Part shown: positions 1-9,073 of the stretch, piece after piece
How the letters are laid out: the number at the start of each line of letters is the position of its first letter
Position numbering within the stretch: the stretch's first letter is position 1
Notes under the pieces: generated by a model
The model's database searches: none
What the model saw: the letters and a program-made list of their open reading frames with translations, nothing else
What the model was told of the DNA's origin: nothing
Assembly: GCF_000219915.2 (NCBI RefSeq)
Contig: NC_017964.1
Location: 3,968,001 to 4,032,000 of the forward strand
Source of the DNA: Advenella kashmirensis WT001
Lineage (GTDB): Bacteria > Pseudomonadota > Gammaproteobacteria > Burkholderiales > Burkholderiaceae_B
Length of the DNA stretch: 64,000 bases
Direction of reading: 5' to 3'
Made by a program: the position numbers and the translations under genes

Positions 1-708
1 CAGAAACTCAACGCTTCTGACCGTCACCCCCAGCCCGGCACGCACCGCTGCCTTAATTCCGACCAGCGAAGGGGCCAGGTAATTGATATGCCATTTTATC
101 TGTGTGCCCTCCAGCGCACTGAGCGCCAGACGACGAAAAATGCTGGGTTCATCGGCAAGGATCAGCGGCAACGGGGCCCGGCGGTTATACGGAAAATCTG
201 CGGCACATACCCATGCTGTGGGCGAAGTGCGCAACACAAACCCGTTCAAGGCCGGATCATCGCGAGTTGAAATCGTCAAATCAATATCGCCGGCCTCCAG
301 TGAAACCATGAGCGAAGGACTCCGATCAACCTGGATCTCCAGTTTTACCCTGGGCGCCTGCCGGGCAATATAGGTCAGCATGAGCGGCAAAATAGTGTCC
401 GCCACATCCAGCGTCGCCCCCAGGCGAATATGCCCTTCCATTTGCTGCTGACCAACGGTACGCAGCACCTCGTCATTGATCGCCAGCAACCGCCTGCCAT
501 ACTCGGCCAATTGCTTGCCCTGCATGGTCATCACCAGCCGTCTTCCTTTTTTCTGGAACAAGGGATATCCCATTTGCTGTTCCAGCTTTTGCATCTGCTG
601 GCTGATCGCCGACTGGGTTTTGAACAGAACCTGTGCCGCACCGGAGAATGTATTAGTTTTTTCGACAGTTACCAGCGTTCTGAGCAAGCCAAGATCCAGA
701 TTATTCAT
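1..708 (-). CDS. LysR-family transcriptional regulator (3' end outside window)
   Basis: Reading the minus strand from the ATG at 706-708 gives an uninterrupted frame of 236 codons to the window edge. The N-terminus is a typical LysR winged helix-turn-helix: an MNNLDLGLLRTLV start, then TNTFSGAAQVLFKTQSAISQ and the QMQKLEQQ helix. The beginning of the periplasmic-binding-like effector domain follows (GHIRLGATLDVADTILPLM). Family members are about 300 residues, so roughly a fifth is missing. It is divergent from the cysteine dioxygenase operon with a gap of about 140 bp, the classic arrangement for a LysR protein controlling its neighbour. Regulation of that operon is therefore inferred. The effector is unknown; a sulfur amino acid is a reasonable guess from context. 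Confidence 0.9.
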   Translation of the reverse strand, partial: MNNLDLGLLRTLVTVEKTNTFSGAAQVLFKTQSAISQQMQKLEQQMGYPLFQKKGRRLVMTMQGKQLAEYGRRLLAINDEVLRTVGQQQMEGHIRLGATLDVADTILPLMLTYIARQAPRVKLEIQVDRSPSLMVSLEAGDIDLTISTRDDPALNGFVLRTSPTAWVCAADFPYNRRAPLPLILADEPSIFRRLALSALEGTQIKWHINYLAPSLVGIKAAVRAGLGVTVRSVEFL

Positions 709-850
709 AGGGAATACCCTTAAAAACAAGCCCTTGAAAGAATACCGCTCATAGAGGACATATTAGCACTGCTTATATGATTTCAAAAATTTCTAATTAG
801 TAAAGACTGGTTGAACTATCTATACTTTGAAAAAATCACAGGAGAAATAA
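709..850. promoter_or_regulatory. Divergent intergenic region, LysR gene / sulfur operon
   Basis: About 140 bp separate the divergent LysR start (708) and the cupin gene (851). The stretch is AT-rich, unlike the flanking genes, and contains short dyads such as CTAATTAG near 795. The ribosome binding site CAGGAGAAATAA lies just before the ATG at 851. LysR regulators usually bind T-N11-A dyads in such regions. I could not fix one site or promoter pair with confidence. Confidence 0.4.
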
Positions 851-1441
851 ATGAACGCAAAGCAAGACAAGCAGGTTGCCATCCAGAAATTTATCAGTGT
901 CGCCAAAGACCTCGGCCAGGATCAACTGGACCGGGAAAAGCTCGCCAAAATACGCGATGCCCTGATTGAAATTGCGGCGCACAAAGCGTGGTGGGGACAG
1001 GACACGTACCCTGCGCCAACCGGCGAAGATCTGCAAGCGCGCTATCTGATTCATTCTGAGCCCGATGACAGCTATGCGCTTTATCTGAACGTCATGAAGC
1101 CAGGTAAAAAAATTGTTCCGCATAATCACACCACCTGGGCCTGTATTGCTGCGGTCGAGGGCGTGGAAAGCAACTATCTGTATGAACGCACCGACGATGG
1201 CAGCGTGCCGGGCCATGCCACAGTTGTACAAACGGGCATGCAGGCCGTGGAGCCTGGCCATGGCATTGCCCTGATGCCCGATGATATTCATGCCGTGCGT
1301 ATCGAAGACGATAATATCCGTCACCTGCATATGTATGGGCGAGCGCTGGAAACCCTGACCGAGCGCATGGCTTTCGACACCACCAACAACACCTGCAAGA
1401 TCATGGACGTGGGCGTCAAAACCCAGCGGAGCCAGGGCTGA
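851..1441 (+). CDS. Cysteine dioxygenase-family cupin
   Basis: This is a 196-residue thiol dioxygenase of the cupin superfamily, predicted to oxidise a small thiol, most simply L-cysteine to cysteine sulfinate, with non-haem Fe(II) in the cytoplasm. The 3-His iron site is visible as H91 and H93 (PHNHTTWAC) and H147. H160 and Y162 (HLHMY) match the catalytic His-Tyr pair of mammalian CDO. R64 falls where CDO has the carboxylate-binding Arg and 3-mercaptopropionate dioxygenases have Gln, so I favour cysteine over mercaptopropionate. C98 sits 64 residues before Y162, the spacing of the Cys-Tyr crosslink in rat CDO. The start follows a good AGGAGA site. The stop overlaps the next start (ATGA), so the two are translationally coupled. 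Confidence 0.85.
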   Translation: MNAKQDKQVAIQKFISVAKDLGQDQLDREKLAKIRDALIEIAAHKAWWGQDTYPAPTGEDLQARYLIHSEPDDSYALYLNVMKPGKKIVPHNHTTWACIAAVEGVESNYLYERTDDGSVPGHATVVQTGMQAVEPGHGIALMPDDIHAVRIEDDNIRHLHMYGRALETLTERMAFDTTNNTCKIMDVGVKTQRSQG

Positions 1442-2598
1442 TGTCAGCTGTCTCCAGAGCAACCCAACTGGCCTCGCTGGGGCGTCCAGAATCTGGATGG
1501 GCCAATACGCCCATTGTCAAAGGCAGCACCTATCTTTTCGACACCCTGGGCCAATGGCGCGCCGCGCGCGCACAACGCGAGACCGACAGGGTACTGTCCT
1601 ACGGCGCCCGCGGCAACGAAACGGTTTATGCGCTGGAAGATGCCATCACCGCAATTGAGGGCGGGTATCGCAGCAAGCTTTTTCCAACCGGCCTGGCCGC
1701 GATTGCCACCACCCTGTTTGCATGCCTGAAATCAGGAGACCATTTGCTGATTTCAGACGGCGTCTATGAGCCAATGCGCCTGCTGTGCGAAACGCAGCTG
1801 GCCAAGTTTGGGGTCACATACAGTGATTTTTCGCCGACTGATCCACATTGGGAGCGTCAGTTAAGGCCGACGACAAAAATGGTCTATGTTGAATCTCCGG
1901 GCTCGCTGCTTTATGACATGCTTGATTTACCGGCACTGTCACACGTGTGCAAACAACGCAATATTCTGCTTTGCGCAGACAACACATGGGGCTCGGGCAT
2001 TAACTACCAGCCACTCAATTTGGGTTGCGATATTTCGGTCGTGGCGGCTACCAAGTACCTCGGCGGCCATTCAGATGTGATGATGGGCTCGGTCACAGCC
2101 AGCAAGGCCTGCTTTGCCCAGATAGAACAGGCCAGCATCAATCTCGGACAGACTGTCTCGGCCGAAGATGCCTTCCTGGTGCTGCGCGGGCTTCGCACGC
2201 TGGAACTGCGGCTGCAACGTCATGCCAGCAGCGCCCTGCACCTTGCCCAGTGGTTGAGCACGCATCAGACTATACGCAACGTGTTTCACCCCGCCCTGCA
2301 AGGGGATGCAAACCATGCCCTGTGGCAGCGAGATGCCACCGGTTCCAATGGTCTGCTGACCATAGAATTTGATCCCGCACTGGCCACGGAAAAAATCGAA
2401 CAGGCGATAGACGGGTTGCAACTGTTTGGCATCGGCTCGTCATGGGGAGGCTATGAAAGCCTGGTCCTGCCCGTCGACCCGCAACGCACCAGACTGCGCG
2501 ATAGCAAACACGGCTACCTCCTGCGCCTGCACATCGGCCTGGAAGATCCTGCAGACCTCATGCGCGATCTTGACAGCATGCTCAACCACATCACATAA
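1441..2598 (+). CDS. metC: Cys/Met-metabolism PLP enzyme, cystathionine beta-lyase-like
   Basis: This 385-residue fold-type I PLP enzyme belongs to the cystathionine beta/gamma-lyase family. Visible elements are SYGARGNETVYALE near residue 53, the PLP-ring Asp (CADNTWGSG, D180) and the Schiff-base lysine K205 in SVVAATKYLGGHSD. The C-terminal GIGSSWGGYESLVLP motif is typical of beta-lyases. Members cleave C-S bonds of cystathionine or cystine, giving a thiol or persulfide, pyruvate and ammonia. The gene overlaps the upstream cupin gene by one base. With a cupin, a rhodanese and an amino-acid importer beside it, cystine or a related disulfide is a likely substrate, but this is inference. The symbol reflects family similarity only. 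Confidence 0.82.
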   Translation: MSAVSRATQLASLGRPESGWANTPIVKGSTYLFDTLGQWRAARAQRETDRVLSYGARGNETVYALEDAITAIEGGYRSKLFPTGLAAIATTLFACLKSGDHLLISDGVYEPMRLLCETQLAKFGVTYSDFSPTDPHWERQLRPTTKMVYVESPGSLLYDMLDLPALSHVCKQRNILLCADNTWGSGINYQPLNLGCDISVVAATKYLGGHSDVMMGSVTASKACFAQIEQASINLGQTVSAEDAFLVLRGLRTLELRLQRHASSALHLAQWLSTHQTIRNVFHPALQGDANHALWQRDATGSNGLLTIEFDPALATEKIEQAIDGLQLFGIGSSWGGYESLVLPVDPQRTRLRDSKHGYLLRLHIGLEDPADLMRDLDSMLNHIT

Positions 2599-2665
2599 GC
2601 GGGCACGAGTCCGTCGCAACACCAATACTTATAAACCCTTTTCGAGCAAGACACGAGAACTGACA

Positions 2666-4252
2666 ATGAAATATATCAACGCCCACGCGCTGAAAAAACA
2701 AATTCATGACGCCGAAGAAATCGCAGTCCTGGACATACGTGAGCATGGCCAATATGGAGAAAACCATCTTTTTTTTGCGGTCTCTCTACCTTATAGCGCA
2801 CTGGAGCTGGAAATCGCAAGGCTGGTTCCCAGAAAAAACACCCGGATTGTGATGTACGGTAATAAGCATGAAGAGGAGATTGTCAAACGCGCGCATCTTG
2901 CCGCGACCGCACTGGGCTACACCGATATCAGCATCCTGCAAGACGGCGTACAGGGATGGCAAGCCGCAGGTTACGCCACGTTCTCCGGTGTAAACCTGCC
3001 CAGCAAGACCTTTGGCGAACTGGCAGAACATGTTTACGACACACCAAGAATATCCGCACTGCAATTGCAGGCGCTGCTCGCGGATGACGGCAATAAAATC
3101 ATTGTGCTTGATGGCCGCCCTGTGCCCGAATACAGGAAAATGAATATCCCGGGGTCGGTATGCTGTCCGAACGGCGAACTGGCCCTGCGCGCCAGTGACC
3201 TTGCACCGGACCCTGAAACCACAATTGTCATCAATTGCGCAGGCCGCACACGCAGTATCGTGGGCGCACAAACCCTGATCAATTTAGGCATTCCCAACAA
3301 AGTATATGCGCTGGAGAACGGTACGCAGGGCTGGTACCTGGCCGATCTGCCGCTGGAGCATCAGTCTGACAGGCTATACCCACCATCCATACCGGACAAG
3401 AACCTGCCGATGTTGCAAAAGCGCTCGGCAGCAATTGCCACGCGCCATAACGTTCAGGCGGTTGATACCGCGCAGGTAGCGCAATGGCTGGCTCAATCAG
3501 ATCGCACAACATTCCTGTGCGATATCAGAACGCCCGAAGAGTTCAGGCAAGACAACCTTCCTGCCAACGTGCAACACACTCCGGGCGGTCAGCTTATCCA
3601 GGCGACCGACGAATATGTGGGCGTCAGAAAATCCCGACTGGTTCTCCTGGATTTTGACGGTGTGCGCGCCCCGGTCATTGCAAGCTGGCTCAGGCAACTG
3701 GGCTGGGAAGTGTATCTTCTGAAGCACCCGGAAAATCTGCAGATTACAGCTTCGGCTGCCGCGCACCGTCCGGCCCTGCGCAACACAACCGTGCTTGCCA
3801 ACGAACAGATCGCACCATTTGTCATCGCCCATCCTGCGGCACAGATCATCGATACCCGGCCCAGTATGCAATTTCGAAAACTGCGGTTAGCAGGCGCCAC
3901 CTGGGCCATCCGTCCAACGATAGCGGCGGTTGCGCCCAAGGACAAAGACAAAGCGATTCTGCTCATTGGTGAACGACAGGAAAAACTGCACATTCTTGCG
4001 GCCGATCTGGAGCGCGCAGGACACACCCGAATTTATTCTGCCTGCATGGATCATGAACAGATCATCCAAAGTGGTCTTGCAGTGAGCACGGACGAAACCG
4101 TACTGCCTGATGAACAATGTATTGATTTTTTGTTTTTTGTTCACGACCGTCATCAGGGAAACAAGGAAGCAGCAAGAAAATATCTCGAATGGGAAACCAA
4201 TCTCATATCGCAGATCGACGACCTGGAACGCCAGACGTTCTTATTTGACTAA
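2666..4252 (+). CDS. Multidomain rhodanese-like sulfurtransferase
   Basis: The protein has 528 residues made of about four rhodanese-like domains (roughly 1-105, 125-230, 265-352 and 378-465). Each shows a VLDIR/VLDGR/LCDIR/IIDTR strand and a GW or LG turn near its end. Only domain 2 keeps a catalytic Cys, C191 in the loop NCAGRTRS. The equivalent positions are Gly or Asp in the others (VMYGNKH, LLDFDGVR, LLIGERQ), so those domains are probably structural or binding modules. The start at 2666 is chosen because the residues encoded upstream are a shadow of the lyase gene and MKYINAHALKKQI begins the first domain. No signal peptide is seen, so it should be cytoplasmic. A role in handling persulfide sulfur from the neighbouring lyase is inferred. 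Confidence 0.85.
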   Translation: MKYINAHALKKQIHDAEEIAVLDIREHGQYGENHLFFAVSLPYSALELEIARLVPRKNTRIVMYGNKHEEEIVKRAHLAATALGYTDISILQDGVQGWQAAGYATFSGVNLPSKTFGELAEHVYDTPRISALQLQALLADDGNKIIVLDGRPVPEYRKMNIPGSVCCPNGELALRASDLAPDPETTIVINCAGRTRSIVGAQTLINLGIPNKVYALENGTQGWYLADLPLEHQSDRLYPPSIPDKNLPMLQKRSAAIATRHNVQAVDTAQVAQWLAQSDRTTFLCDIRTPEEFRQDNLPANVQHTPGGQLIQATDEYVGVRKSRLVLLDFDGVRAPVIASWLRQLGWEVYLLKHPENLQITASAAAHRPALRNTTVLANEQIAPFVIAHPAAQIIDTRPSMQFRKLRLAGATWAIRPTIAAVAPKDKDKAILLIGERQEKLHILAADLERAGHTRIYSACMDHEQIIQSGLAVSTDETVLPDEQCIDFLFFVHDRHQGNKEAARKYLEWETNLISQIDDLERQTFLFD

Positions 4253-4271
4253 AACACCACTGGAGCGAACG

Positions 4272-5153
4272 ATGAAGAGACAAAACCGCAGCACCCTGAC
4301 AAACCCTAAGTTCGGCAACAAGCATGCATGGCTGCTGATTGCCTTGCTGGCCTCAACCTGGAGCAGCAGCGCCTTTGCCAACCGCCTTGCCGATATCAAA
4401 AGCCGTGGCAGCTTGATTTGCGGAACACAAAATGCCAGTTCACCCTACGGCTATCAGGACCCGAAACAACGTAAGTATGTCGGATACGACGTCGATATCT
4501 GTCAGGCGCTTGCCAGTGAACTGGGCGTTAAGCTGCAGCATAAGCCGTTGTCCACCGAAGCCCGTATCCCTGAAGTAAAAATGGGACGTGTGGATATTGT
4601 GGCGGGCTCGGTGGCCTGGCTACCCAAACGCGCCGAAGAAGTGGATTTCAGCTTGCAGTATCTACAGGGAAATATCAAGGTACTGACCAAAAAAGACGCC
4701 GGCATCAAAACGCTGGCGGATCTGGCAGGAAAAAAAGTATGCGCCTCATCGGGATCCAGCTCGGCAGCCATTGCGCAAAAAGTCATACCGGGAGCAGATA
4801 TTCTCACTTATCAGAACATCTCTCAATGTTATCTGGGCTTGCAAAACGACAAAGTCCAGGCGATGACCGCGGGAGAATTGGTATTGCTGCGGTTTGCCAA
4901 TGACTCTCAGAAAACCGATACGCCAGCCGTGCTGCTGGATGAATCCACGGCCACAGAGCATATCGGCATCATTATGAACAAGGGCGAGCCCGAACTGAAA
5001 GCCGCAGTGGACAAAGCGCTGACCGCGATGGAAAAATCCGGCGAGCTGGACACCATATTCAATAAATGGCTCGGCAACGACTCCATCTACAAGCTGACGC
5101 GTTCGTTCAAAGTGGTGCCCGTTGCCCAATTGGATACCGGCACGAAAAAATAA
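4272..5153 (+). CDS. Polar amino-acid ABC transporter, periplasmic binding protein
   Basis: This 293-residue protein belongs to the SBP_bac_3 family. It has a signal peptide (hydrophobic LLIALLASTW, cleavage expected after A36 in SSAFA), then the family opening LADIKSRGSLICGTQNASSPYGYQ. YVGYDVDICQALASELG and the GRVDIVAGSVAWLPKRAEEVDFS block follow. It should capture an amino acid for the permeases and ATPase downstream. The start at 4272 follows TGGAGCGAACG and lies 20 bases after the rhodanese stop, so they are co-transcribed. Genomic context points to cystine or a related sulfur amino acid, but the ligand cannot be read from sequence. Confidence 0.9.
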   Translation: MKRQNRSTLTNPKFGNKHAWLLIALLASTWSSSAFANRLADIKSRGSLICGTQNASSPYGYQDPKQRKYVGYDVDICQALASELGVKLQHKPLSTEARIPEVKMGRVDIVAGSVAWLPKRAEEVDFSLQYLQGNIKVLTKKDAGIKTLADLAGKKVCASSGSSSAAIAQKVIPGADILTYQNISQCYLGLQNDKVQAMTAGELVLLRFANDSQKTDTPAVLLDESTATEHIGIIMNKGEPELKAAVDKALTAMEKSGELDTIFNKWLGNDSIYKLTRSFKVVPVAQLDTGTKK

Positions 5154-5252
5154 TATCAATCCTGTGATAGTGGCGCTACCGGTGCGTGGCGGTGTCCACG
5201 CAGGCAATACACCCACCAGGAGGATCCGGGAACAACCATTACCGGGCTTACC

Positions 5253-5948
5253 ATGAATTTTTCGCTTTCCCTGCTCTCTGATCCTGAAACCGTTGCACTA
5301 TTATTAACGGGCCTGTCAGTGACATTGCGTCTTTTTTTCGGGGCGCTTGTCTGCGGCTTTGTTGTTGCCTTGCTACTGACCGCCGCCAACCTGATCCCAT
5401 CGCGTATCGTGCGGGCCATTATCAGTCTGTACGTGGAATATCACAGGAATGTGCCCACTGTTGTGCAGATCATGGTGTGGTATTTCGGCATGCCCGAGGT
5501 TCTGCCCAAAGCGCTGAAGATTTGGATCAACCAGGGAAATTCAGAGTTCTCCTTTGCATTGATCGCTTTGTCCCTGAATGTCAGCGCCTATTATTACGAG
5601 GACATTCGGTCAGGGATCAAGGCCATCGCCGGTACCCAACTCGAAGCGGCCAGGGCGGTTGGATTGAGTTCAGTACAGGCGCTGCAGTGTGTCGTGCTGC
5701 CACAGGCGGTTCGTATCGCCGTGCCGCCCATCATCAACCGCTCCCTGATTCTGTTCAAGGACACAAGCCTGGCCATGGTCATCGGCGTGACCGAACTGAC
5801 ATATCAAGTCAAGCGCATTGAAAACATTACCTTCCAGACTTTCCAGATCTTCCTGATTTCGACAGTCCTTTACCTGGCTATTTCCTTGCTGATTGCTCTG
5901 CTTGGCGCGCAGATCGCCCGTCGCTACCCGGCAAACTTCAGAAGATAG
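5253..5948 (+). CDS. Amino-acid ABC transporter permease (HisM/GlnP family)
   Basis: This 231-residue inner-membrane permease has several hydrophobic segments. It carries the conserved EAA loop around residues 131-150 (GTQLEAARAVGLSSVQALQCVVLPQA is the region), where the ATPase docks. The N-terminus (LLLTGLSVTLRLFFGALVCG) is typical of the His/Glu/Gln permease family. It pairs with the next, frame-broken permease gene to form a heterodimeric channel. About 100 bases separate it from the binding-protein gene, with an AGGAGGAT-like site around 5219. Confidence 0.88.
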   Translation: MNFSLSLLSDPETVALLLTGLSVTLRLFFGALVCGFVVALLLTAANLIPSRIVRAIISLYVEYHRNVPTVVQIMVWYFGMPEVLPKALKIWINQGNSEFSFALIALSLNVSAYYYEDIRSGIKAIAGTQLEAARAVGLSSVQALQCVVLPQAVRIAVPPIINRSLILFKDTSLAMVIGVTELTYQVKRIENITFQTFQIFLISTVLYLAISLLIALLGAQIARRYPANFRR

Positions 5949-5960
5949 GAGCACGTTTAT

Positions 5961-6654
5961 ATGTATGATTTTATCAATACCTACGGCATGATGTTCCTGG
6001 TGGGATCCTGGCCGGGCGGCCCATTGGCGGCTTTGCCGGAACACTGATTCTGGCTGCGCTCAGCCTGTCTGCTGCATTTCCGATCGCGCTGCTGATCGGT
6101 ACCGGCAGAACCTGCGAAATCAAGCTTATTCGTGCCCTGTCCACCATCTGGGTCTACGTGTTCCGTTCCATTCCCCTGATCATGATCATCTTCTGGCATA
6201 TTTTCTGCTTCCCACCATCATGGAGACGGAGATCCCGCCGTTCTGGACTGCCGTGTCGGCCATTGTCATCTATGAATCGGCGTTCCTGGCCGAAATCATC
6301 CGCGGCGGATTGCAGGCGCTGCCTGCCGGCCAGGTAGAGGCCGCCAGAGCCATGGGACTTGGATATTTTCAAACCCTGTTTACCATCCAGATTCCGCAGG
6401 CGTTGACCAATATGATTCCATCCCTTTTGAATCAATTTGTCTCAACGATCAAGGCTACCTCTATCGTTTATATCATCGGCGTCAATGAGGCGGCTTTTTC
6501 AGCGCAGCAAATCAACAGTATTGAATTGACAGGGACGCTGCGCACCTATCTTGTATTGGCGCTGTTTTATTTTTTCATATGCGCGCTGCTTTCCAGACTG
6601 GCAAAGACCCTGGAAGCCCATCTGAATGCCAAACGCCTGGGCGCTGCCACCTGA
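5961..6654 (+). CDS. Second amino-acid ABC permease (two frame breaks)
   Basis: Three successive frames together encode a complete permease of about 231 residues. It starts MYDFINTYGMMFLVGSWPGG, continues after a frame change at the CCC run 6020-6022 with GGFAGTLILAALSLSAAFP and VYVFRSIPLIMIIFW, and changes frame again near 6197-6199 into LLPTIMETEIPPFWTAVSA. The EAA loop (GQVEAARAMGLGYFQTLFTI) is intact. Each break is repaired by restoring one base, and no domain is lost, so a sequencing error is the simplest explanation. The upstream permease stop is 12 bases away and the ATPase gene follows at 6676. Confidence 0.8.
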
Positions 6655-6675
6655 CCCATAATTACGGAGACAATC

Positions 6676-7401
6676 ATGATCAAATTTGAACACGTCAACA
6701 AATGGTATAAAAATTACCATGCTCTGCGCGATATCAATGGCCAAATCAATACCGGTGAAGTGGTGGTGGTTTGCGGACCATCCGGCTCCGGTAAATCAAC
6801 CATGATCCGCACGATCAACAAGCTGGAAGACATTGCCAGCGGTTCGATCAGCATCGAGGGCCAGTGCATCAACGACAAACACGTCAATATTAATCAGCTG
6901 CGCGCCAAGATCGGTTTTGTCTTTCAGCATTTCAATCTTTTCCCACACCTGTCGGTAAAGGACAATGTCGCCTTATCTCCGATTAAAGTCGCGGGGCAAT
7001 CCAGGCAGCAAGCCTATGAGATTGCCGAAGCATTGCTGGACAAAGTAGGCCTGTATGCCAAGAAAGATGAAATGCCGGCCAATCTTTCGGGCGGGCAACA
7101 GCAACGGGTGGCCATCGCCCGGGCGCTGGCGCAACAGCCGCCGGTTATTTTGTTTGACGAACCGACCAGTGCACTTGATCCTGAAATGGTCGGTGAAGTG
7201 TTAACCGTGATGAAAAAACTGGCTGCCGACGGCATGACAATGGTCTGCGTCACCCATGAGATGAATTTTGCCCGAGAGGTGGCCGATCGCATCTGGTTTA
7301 TGGATCAGGGGCAGCTTCTGGAGGACGCAACATCAAGCGCCTTCTTCTCCCAGGCCACGCACGAGCGTGCCCGCAAGTTCATGGCCGATATATTGCATTG
7401 A
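6676..7401 (+). CDS. Polar amino-acid ABC transporter ATP-binding protein (GlnQ/HisP type)
   Basis: This 241-residue ABC ATPase has every expected motif: Walker A GPSGSGKST (34-42), Q-loop FVFQHFNLFPHL, signature LSGGQ (137-141), Walker B VILFDE (157-162) with PTSALDPE, and the switch His in VCVTHEM. It energises the importer encoded just upstream and is the last gene of the operon. The start at 6676 follows TACGGAGACAATC. A short dyad, AACAAC-CCG-GTTGTT, near 7429-7443 could be a weak terminator. Confidence 0.93.
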   Translation: MIKFEHVNKWYKNYHALRDINGQINTGEVVVVCGPSGSGKSTMIRTINKLEDIASGSISIEGQCINDKHVNINQLRAKIGFVFQHFNLFPHLSVKDNVALSPIKVAGQSRQQAYEIAEALLDKVGLYAKKDEMPANLSGGQQQRVAIARALAQQPPVILFDEPTSALDPEMVGEVLTVMKKLAADGMTMVCVTHEMNFAREVADRIWFMDQGQLLEDATSSAFFSQATHERARKFMADILH

Positions 7402-7460
7402 GTTTTTAATAACAGTGTGAGCGCCCGTAACAACCCGGTTGTTTCTTAGGCAGACAAGTG

Positions 7461-8347
7461 TCACCCCTGGCGATTCAAGGATTGATAGGCCATCTGCGCC
7501 GCTTCGCGAAACGCCTGCACCAGCCTGATGCGCGCCGATTTGCGCGACCAGACCAGACCAAAGCGGCGCGGCGCACTCACCTCCGGCAATGGCAATTTGA
7601 TGATTTTCAGATCCCGTTTATACAGATTGGCTGAATCGGGAATGATGGCAACGCCCAGATTCTGATTGACCATCAGGGCAATGGATTCAATCGCGTTCAA
7701 CTCAAAGCGCTCAACCGGAACGATCGCCACGGCACGCAAATACCGTTCTATCAGCTTGCCGCTCCAGCTATTATGGTCATAGCGAATGAAGGGTTCTGAA
7801 CGCAGCAACTGTGTCGGTTTTTTCCCGTGATGCACTTCGGACGCAAGCAACACAAATGGCTCTTCGCGAAGCAAAAGCCATTCCTGGGTTTTGGGCAAGG
7901 CATAAGGTGCTCAATCGCAATGGCCGCGTCCAGGTTACCATTTTCAATGTCACGATAAAAATCCGGTGACACTCCGGGCTGCACGACTACATTGACTTCG
8001 GGATAACGTCGCACCAGCAGGCTAAGGATATCGGGCAGGATACTGTTGAGCACGCTATTGCCAGCGCCGATTCTGAGCTCACCGCGTATTTCATTTGAAT
8101 TGGCCAGCCCTGGCAATGCATCTATTTCATTGATGATCAGCATCAGTCTGTCGAGCAGACGCAGACCCGCTTCGGTCACATGCACGGTTTTACCGGCGCG
8201 CGCTACCAGTGTCACACCGATTTCTTTTTCCAGCGCCGCAATCTGCTGCGCTACCGTCCCGTGCGTAACATTCAGCTTTCTGGCAGCCTGGGCCATGGAG
8301 CCAAGCTGATGAACCAAAAGAAAAGTGCGAATAAAGTTTGTATTCAT
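7461..8347 (-). CDS. LysR-family transcriptional regulator (one frame break)
   Basis: The N-terminal part reads MNTNFIRTFLLVHQLGSMAQ, then AARKLNVTHGTVAQQIAALE, a LysR helix-turn-helix. The effector domain runs to GNLDAAIAIEHL. After a change of frame near 7899-7902 it continues as LPKTQEWLLLREEPFVLLAS to the end at VQAFREAAQMAYQSLNRQG. Restoring one base gives about 296 residues, the normal family length. The start is placed at the second of two adjacent ATGs; the first at 8350 is equally possible. It converges on the ABC operon and lies downstream of the copper genes, so its target is not obvious. Confidence 0.82.
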
Positions 8348-8419
8348 CATTGTTCCGCGCAACATGAGTCGGCGCATCATGGATTCGCGCATAACGGATT
8401 CGCGATCAGGGCACTTAAT

Positions 8420-8447
8420 CCCGGCAGGCTGCGTTGAGCCTGCCGGG
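8420..8447. terminator. Strong hairpin between copper genes and LysR gene
   Basis: An 11-bp perfect inverted repeat (CCCGGCAGGCT / AGCCTGCCGGG) with loop GCGTTG lies between the end of the DUF305 gene and the LysR start. There is no T-run on either side, so it may need Rho or be a processed 3' end rather than a classical intrinsic terminator. Confidence 0.55.
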
Positions 8448-8577
8448 TGCTGTGTCAGCTATTTAAGCACAGAATGAAGGCAAGGCGCCGGCAGCCTCAC
8501 AGACTATGCTCTGGGCAGCAAGTCCCGCGGACGCATGCCCTGCCAATACAGGACAAGGCAGGCAAAAGCCAGCGGCC

Positions 8578-8981
8578 TTATTTCTTTTGTTTCTCGTATT
8601 GCTCAATCCATTGATCAAACTGAGCGATTTCTTTTTTCTGAGCAGCAATGATCTCTTTGGCCATGGCCTGCAATTGCGGGTCTTTGCCTTTATCCAATTC
8701 CATTTGCGCATATCCACTGCTCCCTGATGATGGATCCGCATCATCACGGCAAAATCATAATCGGTATCGCCGGACGCTTTTACCGCGTCCATTTGCTGCT
8801 GCATGTTCATCATGGAAGCATGCATATCCTTGGGCGCATCGCCGGTGTTCATATGCGCATGTCCGCCAGCCTGGGCGTGGGCTGCCATCGGCATGGCAAA
8901 ACCACTTACCGCAAGTGCCGCGACAACCAGGCCGCGAGCGACGAATGTTCTGGCAAAACAGGGCAATGGATGTTGGTGCAT
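8578..8981 (-). CDS. DUF305-family (CopM-like) periplasmic protein (one frame break)
   Basis: This is a secreted small protein: a signal peptide (VVAALAVSGFAMPMAAHAQA), a His/Met-rich linker (GGHAHMNTGDAPKDMHASMM) and the DUF305 core DYDFAVMMRIHHQGAVDM. Near 8709 the frame changes and the domain continues AQMELDKGKDPQLQAMAKEI to QWIEQYEKQKK, stopping at 8578-8580. Restoring one C gives about 134 residues. The family is linked to copper binding in the periplasm, and the His/Met-rich linker fits metal binding. I prefer ATG 8981 over ATG 8987 because AAGGA directly abuts the latter but is 6 bases from the former. Confidence 0.78.
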
Positions 8982-9073
8982 GATCATTCCTTCAAAACAG
9001 TTAAAAAATAGATATTCAGCGTACTGGCTGCATTGCAAGTGTGGCGCATATGAACACGCCGGTTTTTAGCTGG

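Noticed and set aside
836..1462. Long open frame antisense to the cysteine dioxygenase gene
   Set aside because: It mirrors the codon pattern of the plus-strand gene, has no recognisable motif and lacks a ribosome site. Many similar shadow frames lie opposite other genes and were left out.
2426..2665. N-terminal extension of the rhodanese gene
   Set aside because: It overlaps the lyase gene in another frame and reads as low-quality protein; the first rhodanese domain begins at 2666.
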